From: UBA1723 sp045641065
GTDB lineage: Bacteria > Bacteroidota > Bacteroidia > Bacteroidales > Paludibacteraceae
DNA: 64,000 nucleotides
Assembly (NCBI GenBank): GCA_045641065.1
Contig: JAZUGF010000041.1
Coordinates: 1-64,000 of the forward strand
Direction of reading: 5' to 3'
The notes beneath the pieces are model-generated. The model did not search any database and was not told the DNA's origin. It worked only from the letters and a program-made list of their open reading frames with translations. The position numbers and the translations under genes were made by a program. Position 1 is the stretch's first letter, and each line of letters starts with the position of its first letter. Positions 8,101 through 20,500 of this stretch are shown here, piece by piece.

Positions 8101-10623
8101 ATGACTATAAAAAGATTACTTTCACTTTTATTCTATTTTGCCTTTGCTTTTACAGCAATAGCGCAAGGGTACACTGTCAAGGGTAAGGTTATTGATGCCA
8201 AGACAGGTGAGACTATTCCGTATGCAAATGTTGAGTTGAAAACAGCTGATGGATCCAAGACAGTCCAAGGAATGTTCACTGGTGATGATGGACGTTTCTT
8301 GATGGAAGGAGTCGCTGAAGACAAATATCAGCTTATCATCTCTTTCATGGGTTATTCCGATTATAATGGAAAAATCACACCCGAGATATTGAAACGAGAG
8401 GGTGGTGCGAAACTAACTGTAAAATTACATGAAGACGTCGCTCTTTTGAGCCAGGTTGAGGTTGTCGGTACACGAACACAGCTTCAGATGGATGTTGACA
8501 AGAAGACATTCTTAGTCAACGAAGGAGCAGCTTCTGTAGGAGTATCTGCTACTGATGTGCTTCGTGATATTCCTACAGTCGACGTGGATATGGAAGGAAA
8601 CATTTCACTTCGTAACAATGAGAACGTTGAGGTATTCATCAACGGTAGAAGTGTCGGACTTTCTGGTGATGCTCAAGGTGAGTTGCTAGAACAGTTCCCT
8701 GCTGGAAGTATTGAGAAAATTGAGGTTATCACCAATCCATCATCAAAATATTCTGCAGAAGGATCTGCTGGAATCATCAATATCGTATTGAAACAAGATG
8801 CACCTGCTGGAGTATTTGGAAATGTGACAGCAGGAATTCAGTATCCAACTCAGGGAAAAGTTGGCGGTAATCTTGGAGCGTCAGTTAATGTTACAAAAGG
8901 CAAATGGACTATCCTATCTGCTTTGGGATACCAGCGTCGAACTTTCAGAGGTACAACTTTTACAGACCGTGAACAATATTTCAATGAGGATTCTGTATTT
9001 AATGTGACTGATGGAGGAAGAGATTTCATTATCAATTCATATTTTGCCAGACTAGGTTTAGATTATAAGATAAACGACAAAAATAGAGTTGGATTGTCTG
9101 GCGTCTTATCACTTGGAAAGAATAGAAGAAATGAGGCTATCGATTATAATTTCGGACGTATTGAGAATGGAAGCAGAATAGATACTGCCTATTCTTCAAG
9201 AACAGCGGATGCAAAGAGCCCTAGAAATATGTATACTGTAAAGTTTGATTACACTCATACTTTTTCTGAAGGCAAAGAGCTATCGTTCTTAGCCCAAACA
9301 TCCTACAATGATCAAAATCATGAAGCAACTTACTATCAGTCGCGTTATGACATGTATGACAGATTGTTGAGCCGTTCTGAACAGTTACAAACTAACAATC
9401 GTGCGATCAGAAAAAATCAGTTGTCTCTTGATTATAATTCTAAGGTTGGAAAATTCAGCAACTTAGAATTAGGAATAAGTATGGATTTCTCAAACGAAAG
9501 AAATGATGCGAAGAGCTTTGAAAGATCGAATGCTTCGCATGAATATGTGAGTCAGGATAATTTGACAAACGATTTTGAGTATATCCAGAATGTCTATGCA
9601 TGGTATGGAATGTGGAGCGGAAAGTTCAAGAGACTAGGGTATAAAGTTGGTTTGAGAGGAGAATTGTCAGATGTGTCTTGGATACAGCATAATACAGGTG
9701 CTTCTGACGATTTAGATTCATATGGAAATCTTTTCCCATCATTGTTCCTTTCATATAATGCGACGGAGAACGACGAGATTCAGTTCAGTGCCATCAGAAG
9801 AATCTCTCGTCCACGTGGCTGGACATTGAATCCAAATCCTAACATGTCCGACTCTACCTCTATCCGTTATGGAAACCCAGACTTGTATGCTGAGGAGGCA
9901 TTTTCAGGAGAGATGAATTATCTACACACAACACCAAAGGGACATGTGTATACATTGTCTGCTTATTATAAGTTTACGGATGATGTGATTGAGCAGTATA
10001 GTTGGACAGAGATGTCTGGAAATTCAGCGATTTTAAAAAGCACGTTTGCCAATTTGAATCGTTCACATTCTACAGGATTCGAGTTTATTGCAAAGAACAA
10101 GTTTAAGCCTCTAACACTGACAACAAATGTGAATTTGTATTATTTCAATCTTGTTGGTGGAGAGACATTCATTGAAGTGCCAGACGCATCGGGTGTAATG
10201 ACAAGAAGAGAGTTGACATTGAAAAAGCGTGGCGGTTGGAGTTGGGATTTCAAGGAGGGAGTTGATTTCCGTTTGCCAAAGGGAATTACAGGACAGTTCA
10301 CATTTAATTTCCGTTCTCCAAGGGTAGCTGCTCAGGGAAAAAGTCAAAATTCATATTTCATGAATATTGGATTTAAACGTCAGTTCTTTGATAAGAAGTT
10401 GTCATTGGCATTTAATGTCCGAGACATTCTTAACTCAAACAAGAGAAATATGGAAACATGGTCGGAATCGTTCCATCAGATTTCAAAAACATCTCGTAAT
10501 GGAAGAACGTTTAATTTGAATGCTTCTTATTCGTTTGGAAACAATAATAACAAGAGTGGCAAGAAGGGTAAAGACGGTAAGTCTGGTGGAATGGATGATG
10601 ATATGAATTTTGATGATTTTTAA
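8101..10623 (+). CDS. TonB-dependent receptor, outer-membrane beta-barrel family (840 aa)
   Basis: An outer-membrane protein with a signal peptide (1-21, ending IAIAQ), then a carboxypeptidase-regulatory-like domain (about 23-108; GKVIDAKTGETIPYANVEL). A plug domain follows (about 120-235; DVLRDIPTVDVD, VFINGRSVG, IEKIEVITNPSSKYSAEG, the last being a strong TonB-receptor signature). The remainder is a barrel rich in alternating aromatic strands. The C-terminus carries an unusual hydrophilic tail (NNNNKSGKKGKDGKSG, then DDDMNFDDF) beyond the last strand. There is no SusD partner or sigma/anti-sigma pair next to it, so it is not a classic polysaccharide-utilisation SusC. The layout suits the OMP_b-brl_3 group. 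Substrate unknown. Confidence 0.93.
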   Translation: MTIKRLLSLLFYFAFAFTAIAQGYTVKGKVIDAKTGETIPYANVELKTADGSKTVQGMFTGDDGRFLMEGVAEDKYQLIISFMGYSDYNGKITPEILKREGGAKLTVKLHEDVALLSQVEVVGTRTQLQMDVDKKTFLVNEGAASVGVSATDVLRDIPTVDVDMEGNISLRNNENVEVFINGRSVGLSGDAQGELLEQFPAGSIEKIEVITNPSSKYSAEGSAGIINIVLKQDAPAGVFGNVTAGIQYPTQGKVGGNLGASVNVTKGKWTILSALGYQRRTFRGTTFTDREQYFNEDSVFNVTDGGRDFIINSYFARLGLDYKINDKNRVGLSGVLSLGKNRRNEAIDYNFGRIENGSRIDTAYSSRTADAKSPRNMYTVKFDYTHTFSEGKELSFLAQTSYNDQNHEATYYQSRYDMYDRLLSRSEQLQTNNRAIRKNQLSLDYNSKVGKFSNLELGISMDFSNERNDAKSFERSNASHEYVSQDNLTNDFEYIQNVYAWYGMWSGKFKRLGYKVGLRGELSDVSWIQHNTGASDDLDSYGNLFPSLFLSYNATENDEIQFSAIRRISRPRGWTLNPNPNMSDSTSIRYGNPDLYAEEAFSGEMNYLHTTPKGHVYTLSAYYKFTDDVIEQYSWTEMSGNSAILKSTFANLNRSHSTGFEFIAKNKFKPLTLTTNVNLYYFNLVGGETFIEVPDASGVMTRRELTLKKRGGWSWDFKEGVDFRLPKGITGQFTFNFRSPRVAAQGKSQNSYFMNIGFKRQFFDKKLSLAFNVRDILNSNKRNMETWSESFHQISKTSRNGRTFNLNASYSFGNNNNKSGKKGKDGKSGGMDDDMNFDDF

Positions 10624-10634
10624 TATAAATGTAG

Positions 10635-10658
10635 AGACGGGGCTCGCCCCGTCTTTTT
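10635..10658 (+). terminator. Rho-independent terminator after the TonB receptor
   Basis: The perfect stem AGACGGGG / CCCCGTCT with loop CTCG is followed by TTTTA. It lies between the receptor stop and the CYTH gene start only 14 bases later. Confidence 0.92.
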
Positions 10659-10671
10659 ATGTGAACAAACA

Positions 10672-11142
10672 ATGAATATAGAGATAGAAAGAAAATTTTT
10701 GATGGCCGACGAGACATGGCGTGTCGAGGCAGGAGAGGGAGTCCACTATGCTCAAGGCTATCTTAATAAGAAGGGTAATACGGTGAGAGTTAGAATAGCA
10801 GGAGAGAAAGGTTATCTTACGATTAAGAGCAAAACTCAGAGTTTCAGCCGTATGGAATTTGAGTATGAAATTCCCGTCGACGACGCGAAAACTATGATGC
10901 AGTTGAGTCAGACACCTGTCGTAGAGAAGTATCGTTATAAGATCAAGAGAGGAAAGCATACGTGGGAGATTGATGAGTTTCTTGGAGACAACCAAGGTTT
11001 GATAGTGGCTGAGATAGAGTTGGAGAGTGAAGCTGAGACATTCGAGAAACCGACATGGATAGGAAAGGAAGTCACAGCGGACAAGAGATATTATAATTCT
11101 CATTTGGCGGAGAATCCGTTTAAGAATTGGGAGCAATTGTAA
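10672..11142 (+). CDS. CYTH domain protein (triphosphate tunnel enzyme family)
   Basis: The 156-residue protein begins MNIEIERKFL, which contains the ExExK signature (Glu4-Glu6-Lys8) of the CYTH/triphosphate-tunnel superfamily. Further charged strands follow as expected for the tunnel: VRVRIAGEKGYLTIKSK, RMEFEYEIP, VEKYRYKIKRGKHTWEIDEF, and IVAEIELESE. Related proteins hydrolyse inorganic tripolyphosphate or nucleotide triphosphates; class IV adenylate cyclase is a less likely alternative. The length is typical of stand-alone single-domain members. It should act in the cytoplasm. The gene starts just after a terminator, so it may rely on read-through or a cryptic promoter. Confidence 0.92.
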   Translation: MNIEIERKFLMADETWRVEAGEGVHYAQGYLNKKGNTVRVRIAGEKGYLTIKSKTQSFSRMEFEYEIPVDDAKTMMQLSQTPVVEKYRYKIKRGKHTWEIDEFLGDNQGLIVAEIELESEAETFEKPTWIGKEVTADKRYYNSHLAENPFKNWEQL

Positions 11143-11168
11143 TTCACAGTTTTTAATTCATAATTCAT

Positions 11169-11200
11169 AAAGACGTAGCAAATAATGCTTCGTCTTTTTT
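11169..11200 (+). terminator. Rho-independent terminator after the CYTH gene
   Basis: The stem AAGACGTAGCA / TGCTTCGTCTT (one mismatch) is followed by TTTTTT. Confidence 0.88.
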
Positions 11201-11211
11201 ATGCTATATAA

Positions 11212-11253
11212 ATGCGAATGATCAATTTGAAGTTCCAAACTGACCATTCGCAT
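11212..11253. repeat. 42-bp near-perfect inverted repeat
   Basis: ATGCGAATG at 11212-11220 pairs with CATTCGCAT at 11245-11253. Inside, TCA pairs with TGA and TTTG with CAAA, with single mismatches between the blocks and a 6-base loop. In total 16 of 18 positions pair. No T-run follows, so it is not a plain terminator. It could be an operator or a structured RNA, but lies about 190 bases upstream of the candidate promoter of the giant gene. Confidence 0.7.
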
Positions 11254-11442
11254 GCTTATGGATTATTCCAGAATTTTGTTGTGACATATATACCAGTCTC
11301 TAAGAAGAAAATACATATTTATGCACAATTATGCATATGCGTATAAACTTCCATATTATGTCAATCAACATGAAATTAAGTATTGTTAACATTTTTTATG
11401 TCAAAAAACACATAATTGTGGATTTTTAATTAAGAAAGTTAT

Positions 11443-11450
11443 TAACTTTG
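11443..11450 (+). promoter_or_regulatory. Candidate Bacteroidota promoter of the giant gene (-7 box)
   Basis: TAACTTTG fits the Bacteroidota -7 consensus TAnnTTTG exactly. The nearest TTG upstream (11416-11418) gives a spacing of 24, longer than the usual 19-21, so the -33 element is uncertain. The transcript would have a leader of about 130 bases. Confidence 0.5.
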
Positions 11451-11589
11451 CATTAATTTATATTGTATTATAGCATAAAATTGTATGATAATGAAAACTT
11501 AATTGAATTTTATTCAAGATAAAGTGCTAGTATACAATATATAATAACATATATGCAAAAAGTATTTTTCTATTGAAAAAACAGAAATT

Positions 11590-14500
11590 ATGAAATATAT
11601 ACTGAACTCTAAGTGCAAAAATTTTGCAGGTATGAGAAAACAAATTGTTAAGTCCTTAATGGCATTGTTGGCGGCAATGACCTGTGTGTCGTCATATGCA
11701 GAAATCGTCTTTCCTGAAATTGAAACGGGATGGGTTTATGATGCAGAGTGGCATTATGTTCTAACTGAAGGAACAGCAGAGAATGGTTATGAGTGGCAAT
11801 GTAAAGGACCAGGAGGACAATGGCTTTCTACAGCTAAATGGCGTCCTCAGACGAGGGTAAGTTGTTCGGGTGTCGAAGATCAAACTTTTGCTTATCAATT
11901 ATACACTAGAAAGGGATATGCTAGTATTGACGGAAATGTTGATGGATATTGTTATGTAGACCTTGGTTTGCCAAGTGGAACATTATGGGCATCTTATAAT
12001 CTAGGAGCAGTATCACCTGTAGAAGGAGGTAAATTTTATCAGTGGGCATCAACTGCAGAATATGAGCAGTATAGTTCAGATGCAATCTATGAATATGTAA
12101 ATTCAAAAGGAGAATATACTAAATATATTTCTCCTGATGCAGATTTAGCAAATGCGGATTACTCTCAAATACAGGCATCAGATGATGCAGCGACACAAAA
12201 ATGGAGTAGTTCATGGCAAATACCATCTAATGAACAATGGGCAGAATTGACTAATAATTTGACATGGTCATGGACTTCTGATTATAATGAAACAGGTATA
12301 GCTGGTGCCATAGGTCAAGCAAAGAATGGTGCCATCATCTTTTTCCCTGCAGGTCCAAATAAAGATGGAGAACGTTATTATTGGAGTAGAGATCTTTCTT
12401 TAAAATACCAATCAGTCGAGAGTAATCTTGGTTGTATGCAGATAATTAGCAAGAATGTATATTCAAATCTGTCTAATTATCGTTTGGTTACAAATCGTGA
12501 AATGACAACAAATATACGTCCAGTTGTTAAGAAGACAGCTAGTACAAAGCTTGTTCCTGCGAATTATGAGTGGTGTCCTGAGGTTTCAAAGAGAGTTATC
12601 ACTATTTCTGGATGGAAAAATAGAGAGTTTACATATAATGGAAATTATCATGTAGCTGAGCCTATAGTTGAAGATGAAGTATTTATCAAGGAAAATACTC
12701 CAGATGACCCAGATTTTTTCACTCCTCTTTTATTGGTTAAGCCTGAAAATAAGAAAGTTGGTACTTATACAGTGACAGCAAGCTTGAATAGTAATCATAC
12801 TTATTCAGACAATTATATTTTAGCAGATAAAAATCTAACTTCTAGTTATACTATTAATGAAGTAGAGGTTCCTGCATGGGAATGGAAGTATCTATCTTTT
12901 ACCTATGATGGATCAGCTCATGGACCAGAAATTAATTTCCATACAAGTTGGAAGGTTAAGAAATCAAATGGCGACTATGAAGATGTATCAGTAAAGTATA
13001 CTATTAAAGACGAAAATGGTAAAGTAGTAGAAGAAGCTATTATGCCAGGTACGTATACTGCAACTGCTTATTTGGATGGAGAAGATAAGTCTAACTATGG
13101 GTTTAAATCGACAGCAAAGCTTCAAGAGACTTTTGTTATTAAAAAGAGAACCCCTGTTTGTGAAAGTCCAAAAGGTGTAGAAGATATTACATATGATGGA
13201 AAATCACATACTCCATTTCAGGTAGCTACTGAAAGTTCAACTAGTACTCCTGGACATTGGGAATATTATACATGTTCAATGCCACTGACTCAAACTTTAT
13301 CTGAGATTTTTTCTGATTATTCTAAATTCTCGGAAAAAGTACCTACGGTAACAAATGCAGGTAATTATAGAACATATTTCATATATGTCCCAGATGATGA
13401 TGTTATCTATGAACCAAACACTTGGAGCAAAAATTCCCTAAGTTTCGAAATTAAGCCTAAGGAAATTGAATTAATATGGTCTCCTACGTCTAAACTTTTC
13501 GAATATGATGGAAAAGCAAAGGTGCCGACAGCTAAGTTCAAAGAAGGGGATATAGTATCAGATGATAAAGTAAATGTAGTTGTTAGTGTGTCTACAGAGG
13601 CAATAGAGCCTAAAAAAGAAGGCTCTTATATAGCAACTGCTACTTTGACAGGAGTATCAAAGGATAATTATAAGATATCCTCGGATTTTGAAACATTTGA
13701 TTTTAATATCCTTCAAGGAAATATCCCTTATGATTATGTATTTCCAGAAATAAAGAAAGATCTTGTCTATAATGGTAAAGATCAGGATTTGCTTATCGCG
13801 GGAACAGCAGGATCAGTTGATGGAACATGGATGTATTCTTCAGATGGAGGAGTAACATTTTCTAAAGAAATTCCTACAGGAAAGAATGCAGATATCTACA
13901 AGAATATTACGTTTAAGTTTGTTCCAAAAGATAATAACTATTCTGAAGTAATTTGCTCGTATTATTCTGCAGAGATAAAACCTAAAGAAATTACGTTTAC
14001 CACACATTCTTATGTGGAAGACGATATAAACATGACATCGTTTGTATACAACGGAACAGGGCAGATGCCGGTTTTAAAAGAGATTAAAGGAAAAATAGGA
14101 TCGGATAAAGTAAATGTTGTGTTTGTTGGTGATGCTCAAACTAATGTAGGATATGACTATTCAGTCACTGCTAAATTGACAGGAGATGATAGTGAAAACT
14201 ATAAGCTTGCTACCGATGTGGTACCATTCAGAATTACAAGAAAAAGACTTTCTGTTGAATGGGGAAATACTACTTTGATATATTCAAGTACTGCAGGAGC
14301 AAGAATTCCAGAATATACACTTGATGGTGTTATAGATGGTGACGAAGTGAATATTATTGAGTCTGGACAAGAGTCAAAGGTAGGAGGTCCTTATACAGCT
14401 ACTTTGAAGTTGTCCAAGACTGCAAATTATAAGTTCAATGAAGATATTTCGACTGAGGTAGATTTGTATAATATTACTACTAAAGAATTCTATATTAAGG

Positions 14501-17500
14501 AACCAACAACCCAGCTTAATCTTACATTGTCAAGAGAGAATTTTGAGCAAGGATTCCCTGTGACTTCAGTTAAATTGGATGGAAATACATGTAAGGCAGA
14601 TGTGACTTATACTTATTATACAGATAAGGATTTTACAGTTAAGACAACTGTAAAAGATAATGGTGCAGATGTTGCAGGAGGCAGTCCAACACTTGGAGAT
14701 TCAGAGAATGGAGGTAAGACCTATTATATTAAGGCTGTTGTGGCAGCAACAGACAAATGTGAAGGTGGAGAGGCTACTACTTCATTCAGAATTACTAATA
14801 CATTTGGTAATGAAGTAAAGACACCTGGTGTAAAAGATGAATTACCTTATATTGGAGAAGAACAACCATTGTACGTATCTAAGGGAAGTTCGACTATTGA
14901 TGGTACGTTTGTTTATGTAAAACAAAAGCCAAACACAGATGCTCCAAAACCAAGTGAATATACTACAAGTATTCCTCAGGCAAAAGATGTAGCTAAATGG
15001 ATTGTAAAATATATATTCACTCCAGACGATACAAAGAATTATTCAGTTTTATCTGGTGCAAGTTTTGTTGATATCGTTCCTGCCGAGCTTACTATTACTT
15101 GGCCAAAAACCGAATTGACATATAAGGAAGGTGTTGCACAGGCACCAGAACCTGTAATATCTGGAGCTAAGGGTACAGATAAAATCACTTATACTGTAAC
15201 AGGTAAGGAGACAAAAGTAGGTAATGGTTATGTGGCAACTATAGTCTTGGATGATGATTATAAAAATAACTATACAATTAAATCAGGAGAGACTACAAAG
15301 TTTACAATTGTGCCTGCTACAAGTGCTTTGACACTTTCATTGTCAGTTAAAGACTGGACATATGGAGATGAACCAAGCACTCCAGTTCTAACTGGAAACG
15401 ACTGTAAGGGTAAGGAGACTTATACATATTATACAGATAAGTCATATACAATTTTAACATCTACTACAGAGGGTGCTTCAACTAATGGTGGTGTGCCAAC
15501 AAACGCAGGTACTTATTATGTAAAGGCGACTGTTGCTGCTACAGGAACATGTGAAGCAGGATCTGCTACAACTTCATTCTCTATTGCTAAGAAGAATGTA
15601 TCTATCACAGAATTGCCTACGATTGCTTCTCCTAAGACAAGTAGTGTTTTGCCAGATTATACAAATCCTTTTGCATTGGTATATAATGGAGAAAAGCAAA
15701 CATTGATCAAAGATGGCAAGGGTAAAGTAGATGGAGAATTTGTTTATTCTGTTTCTGTTGACGGAGGAGACTATACAAAGGTATCTGGACTTCCAACAGC
15801 AACAGCAGCTGGAATCTATATAGTAAAATATCAGTTTGTTCCAACAGATAAGAACTACAACACAGTAGAATCAAAAGATGTGATTGTTGTGCCAATTGTA
15901 GATCTATCAAAGGAAATCGTAAAGGCACCAGAAGCTGTAAAAGCAGTATATGATGGAGATCCTCACAAAATGGCAACAGAGCCTACATATGCTAAAAATA
16001 AAACAGGAAAGTTAGAGTATTCAAATGTAGGTCAGGTGGAGACAAACTTCAGCGAAGACATTCCGACTCAGACAGCAGTAGGAGCAGGAAATGGTGTATA
16101 TCTTCGTTATGTTTTGACAGCAGGTGGAAAAACATTTAACATTTGCCATGAGCAGATGTTGCAGGTTGGTTTGGTGTCAAGTATTCCACTACAATCAAAA
16201 ATTACAGAGGCTCCAACGTCTATCACTGTTACAATGAAGGGTTGGACATATGGAGATAAACCTAACGCTCCTGTAATTTCTGGTAACAATTGTAAAGGAA
16301 AAGAGTCATTCAAATACTACACAGATGCTTCTTATAAAACACTAACATCTAGTACAGATGGTGCAGAAACAGATGGTGGAGTGCCAACATACGCTGGTAC
16401 ATATTATCTACAAGCTAATGTTTCTGCTACTGATGATTGTGAGGCTGCAACATCTTCAACATCATTTAAGATTTCTAAGCAGACTCCAAAAACATTTAAG
16501 CAGACTCCAACTCAGCTTGAACAAATTGTATATAATGGCGGAGATCAAGAGTTGATAATTGCTGGAGAAGTGAGTGAAATAAAAGGCGTGTTCAAATATG
16601 CATATATGCCTACACTTACAACCACTCTAAAGGATGAAGATTATGTAGAGGACAAGATACCAACTGGAAAGAATGTAGGAATATATTATTCTAAGAGTAT
16701 GTTCATTCCAAATGATAAGAGAAACTATGATACATTAAGATTATCGCATGTTTCTAGCATAATTCCAGCAAAGCTTACTGTAACTTGGCCTAAGACAGAA
16801 TTAGAATATGTAGAAGGTGTTGCACAGGCACCAGAACCTGTAATAAGTGGAACACAGGGTACAGATAAGATTACATATACTGTAACAGGTAAGGCAACAA
16901 AAGTAGGTGATAGTTACGAGGCTAAGATTGTTTTGGATGAACCTTATTCTAACAACTATTCTATTGTTAAGGGAGAAACAACTCCATTTAGCATTGTATC
17001 TGTTACAACAGATTTGTCACTTACTTTGTCCGTAGAGGGTTGGACATATGGAGACACACCTAATGGTCCTGTACTTAAGGGTAACGATTGTAAGGGTAAG
17101 GAGACTTATACATACTATACAGATGAGTCGTGTACAAAACCAACATCTACTTCAGATGGAGCTGCAAAAGAAGGCGAAGTTCCAACATATGCAGGTACAT
17201 ATTATGTAAAAGCGACTGTAGCTGCTTCTGGTTCTTGTGAAGCTGGATCAAAGATAGCGTCATTTGTCATTAAACAGGCTAAGCTTACAGTTACTTGGGG
17301 AAAAACAAAATTGACATATAAAGAAGGTGTTGCACAGGCGCCAGAGCCAACTATTAGTGGAGCTGTTGGTAGTGATGTAATTACATACACAGTATCAGGT
17401 AAAGAAACAAAAGTAGGCAATGGATATGAGGCTGCTGTAGTTTTGGGTGAGCCATATTCAAAGAATTATACTATTGTTTCGGGTAAAACAACATCGTTCA

Positions 17501-20500
17501 GCATTCAGCCAGCTTCACATTCGGTAACGCTTTCATTGTATGTTCAGGATTGGACATATGGAAATACAACAAGTACTCCTGAAGTTGAAGGAAATGAGTG
17601 TTCTGGTAAAGAAACAATCACTTATTTTACAGATAAGGATCTTACTGTTAAGACAACAAGTGATAATGGAGCTTCAGCTGAAGGTATGAAACCGACTAAG
17701 CCAGGTACATATTATGTTAAGCTTGATGTCGCTGCTTCAGAATTATGTGCGGCTGGATCTGCTACAACTTCATTTACTATTGCAAAGAGACCTATAACAG
17801 TTGAGTGGGGTCCAACAGAATTGATATACACAGCTAAAGAACAAGCACCAAAGGCTACATTGGATGGAGTTTTAAGCAATGATGTTGTTACTCCTGCCAT
17901 TTCAGGAAAACAGATTAATGTATCAGCTGAGGGTGAGTTCTATGTTGCTTCAGTAACATTAAGCGGTAGATCTGCTGACTATTATATTTTAACTGGTGAT
18001 GTAACTACAAATTACATAATCAAGAAGGGTACTGCTAGCGATTACAAAGAGCCTGTAGCAAAAGAAAAGTTGAAATATAATGGTGAGCCACAGGAATTGG
18101 TTGAAGAGGGTGTTTGTGGAAATATTCCAGGTATCTTTAAGTATGCTCTAGGAGTTAAGGGTAACTTCTCAACTAGTGTACCATCAGTTACAGATGCTGG
18201 CGAATATGTTGTAGGTTATCAGTTTATTCCTACAGACCCTAATATTGCAAACTCTGATACTGTTTATATTAAGGTTAATGTAGATCAGGTACCATGCTCA
18301 TTTGAGTGGGGTAAAACAGAGTTGGTATACAATGGTCAAGAGCAAGCTCCTTCAGCTGATATTATTGGTAAGATAGGAAGGGATGTTGTTTCGGCTGTTA
18401 TTTCTGGCAAGGAAACAAATGTCGGAAAAGACTATGAGGCAGTTGCCACACTTGGAGGTCTTGATGCAAAGAACTATTATATTGCAGATAAAGACAACGC
18501 TAAGGTTAAATTCTCTATTGTTATGTCTGATGCTTACGAATTTAAGAAGCCTACAGCAAGTGAGAATTTAACATATGATGGAACACCACTTACTTTGATC
18601 AAAGAGGTAAAGACAACAGATATCAACGGTACTTACTTATATGGAATCGGTGAGAAAGCCAAATTGTCTAGTACATTACCAACTGCTACAAATGCAGGTG
18701 AGTATCTGGTAGCATATAAGTTTATCCCTGAGGATGCTGGATATTATCCTTCGGACACATTGTATGTTTCTACTAAGATTGCTAAGAGAGATCCAGATAT
18801 TCAGTGGTTAAATAAACAGTTGATCTACACTGGTAGTGCACAGAAGCCAACAGCAACTTTAAATAATGTTGTTGAGAATGATAAAGATAAAGTTACAGTT
18901 GCTGTTACTGGAGCTCAGACAAAGGTTGGAAATGGTTACATCGCAACTGCAACATTGAATGGTGATGCGGCAAAGAATTATGAGATTTCAAAGGCAAATG
19001 AGACAACAGAATATTCAATCGTAGCTGATAAGATTGAAAAGCCTGTAATTACTCAGTTAGAGTACACTTATGAAGCTAAAGAAATTGAATTTGTCAAAGA
19101 AAGCAAGTATTATGTAATCACTGGAAAAAATGTGGCAATTGAGCCTGGTACATACCATGTAAATATTGTACCAAGTTCTGGTTACGTTTGGTCTGACGGT
19201 ACTAATGATGCTATTGAGAAAGATTTTGTAATTAAGAAGCGTAGTGTAGAAATTCCTCTAGCTGACACTAAGAAATATATCTACACTGGCAACTCTCAGA
19301 CTTATGAGTTGCAGACAAGTGCTGATTATAAGATTTCTGGTAATAAGCAGACAGCAGCTGGCGAATATGTTGTAACTGTTTCGCTAAAAGATCCAGATCA
19401 TTGTGAGTGGAATGATAAGACAATTGAAGATAAGACTTATCCGTTCGTTATCTCTAAAGCAATCGTTAAGTTGCCTATGGCTGATTCTGTTTTGACTTAC
19501 ATCTACGATGGAGTTGAAAAGAGTTTTGATATCATTGCAGCAATAGGTTCTACAGTTTCTGAGGAAAATGCAGTAGGAACTGACGCTGGTGAATATGTAA
19601 GAACAATTACTCTTAATAATGAAGATGAAGAGAATGTTGGTTATATATGGGAAGACAAGACAACTGGTCCAAAGACTTTGACATTTGTTATCAAACCACA
19701 GCCAGTTATCATACCTGTAGTCACTGAAACATACTTCATCTATACTGGTAAACCATTCAAGTTTGAGGTTCCTGAGGATACTGCCAAAGTTAAGCGTTAT
19801 ACTATTAACATGGAGTCAGAGGAAGAGATTGGTCCTGGACTATATACAGCTACTTTGGTTCTAAAAAATAATAAGAACTATGTATGGGCAGACAACACAA
19901 TTGATGATAGAACTATCGAATTTGAGATCGGTGATGGTAGAATTGCCAAACCAGATGTCAAGATATCTTATCCATACACTGGAAATGAGATAGTATTCGC
20001 AACATCTACTTCTGCTTATAAAGTTGAAGGTGGCAAGGGAACAGATGCTGGCACATATCCAGTAGTTATCACTCTTAAGGGTGAGTACACATGGCTTGAT
20101 GGTTCAACAACTCCAATGGAGCTAAATGTTAAGATTATTGAAAAGCCAATTGACAAACCTGTACTTGGAACTTCAGATACATATGATGGTACAGAGAAAT
20201 ATCAAATGCCTCTAAGCGAGTTCTATGATATTGAAGGTGATACATTCGGTATTGATCCTGGTAAGTACAAGACTATTTTGGTGTTGAAGAAGAACTACAT
20301 GTGGAGTGACTCAACAAAGTCAAATCTAGTATACAACTTTGAAATCAATAAGATTGTAGTTGATGTTCCAGCTTCTGATCCAACAGAATTCGTTTATAAT
20401 GGAGAGGTTAAGACTTATAAGATTACTGCTAATCCGAACTATACAATTTCAAATAATACTCAGGTTAAAGCAGGTACTTACACAGTCGTAGTTTCTCTAG

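Larger units (their letters stand above)
11143..11589. other. 447-base non-coding region upstream of the giant gene
   Basis: It holds a terminator for the CYTH gene (11169-11200), a long imperfect inverted repeat (11212-11253), then about 330 very AT-rich bases with a candidate -7 promoter box (11443-11450) and a leader of roughly 130 bases before the ATG. No gene or RNA of a known class is seen in it. Confidence 0.8.

Noticed and set aside
8101..10623. SusC-type start of a polysaccharide-utilisation locus
   Set aside because: No SusD follows; a terminator and a CYTH gene come next, and the barrel fits the OMP_b-brl_3 group better.
10657..11136. Minus-strand frame of 159 codons opposite the CYTH gene
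   Set aside because: The plus-strand frame has the ExExK motif and full CYTH pattern; the minus frame has no recognisable content.
11201..11589. Phase-variable (invertible) promoter upstream of the giant gene
   Set aside because: No pair of inverted repeats was found flanking the promoter box at 11443, and no invertase gene is nearby.
15707..15976. Leu-rich minus-strand reading frame inside the giant gene
   Set aside because: It is an antisense shadow of repeated coding DNA with no start context, and similar shadows occur at 16107, 17202, 17712 and 23257.
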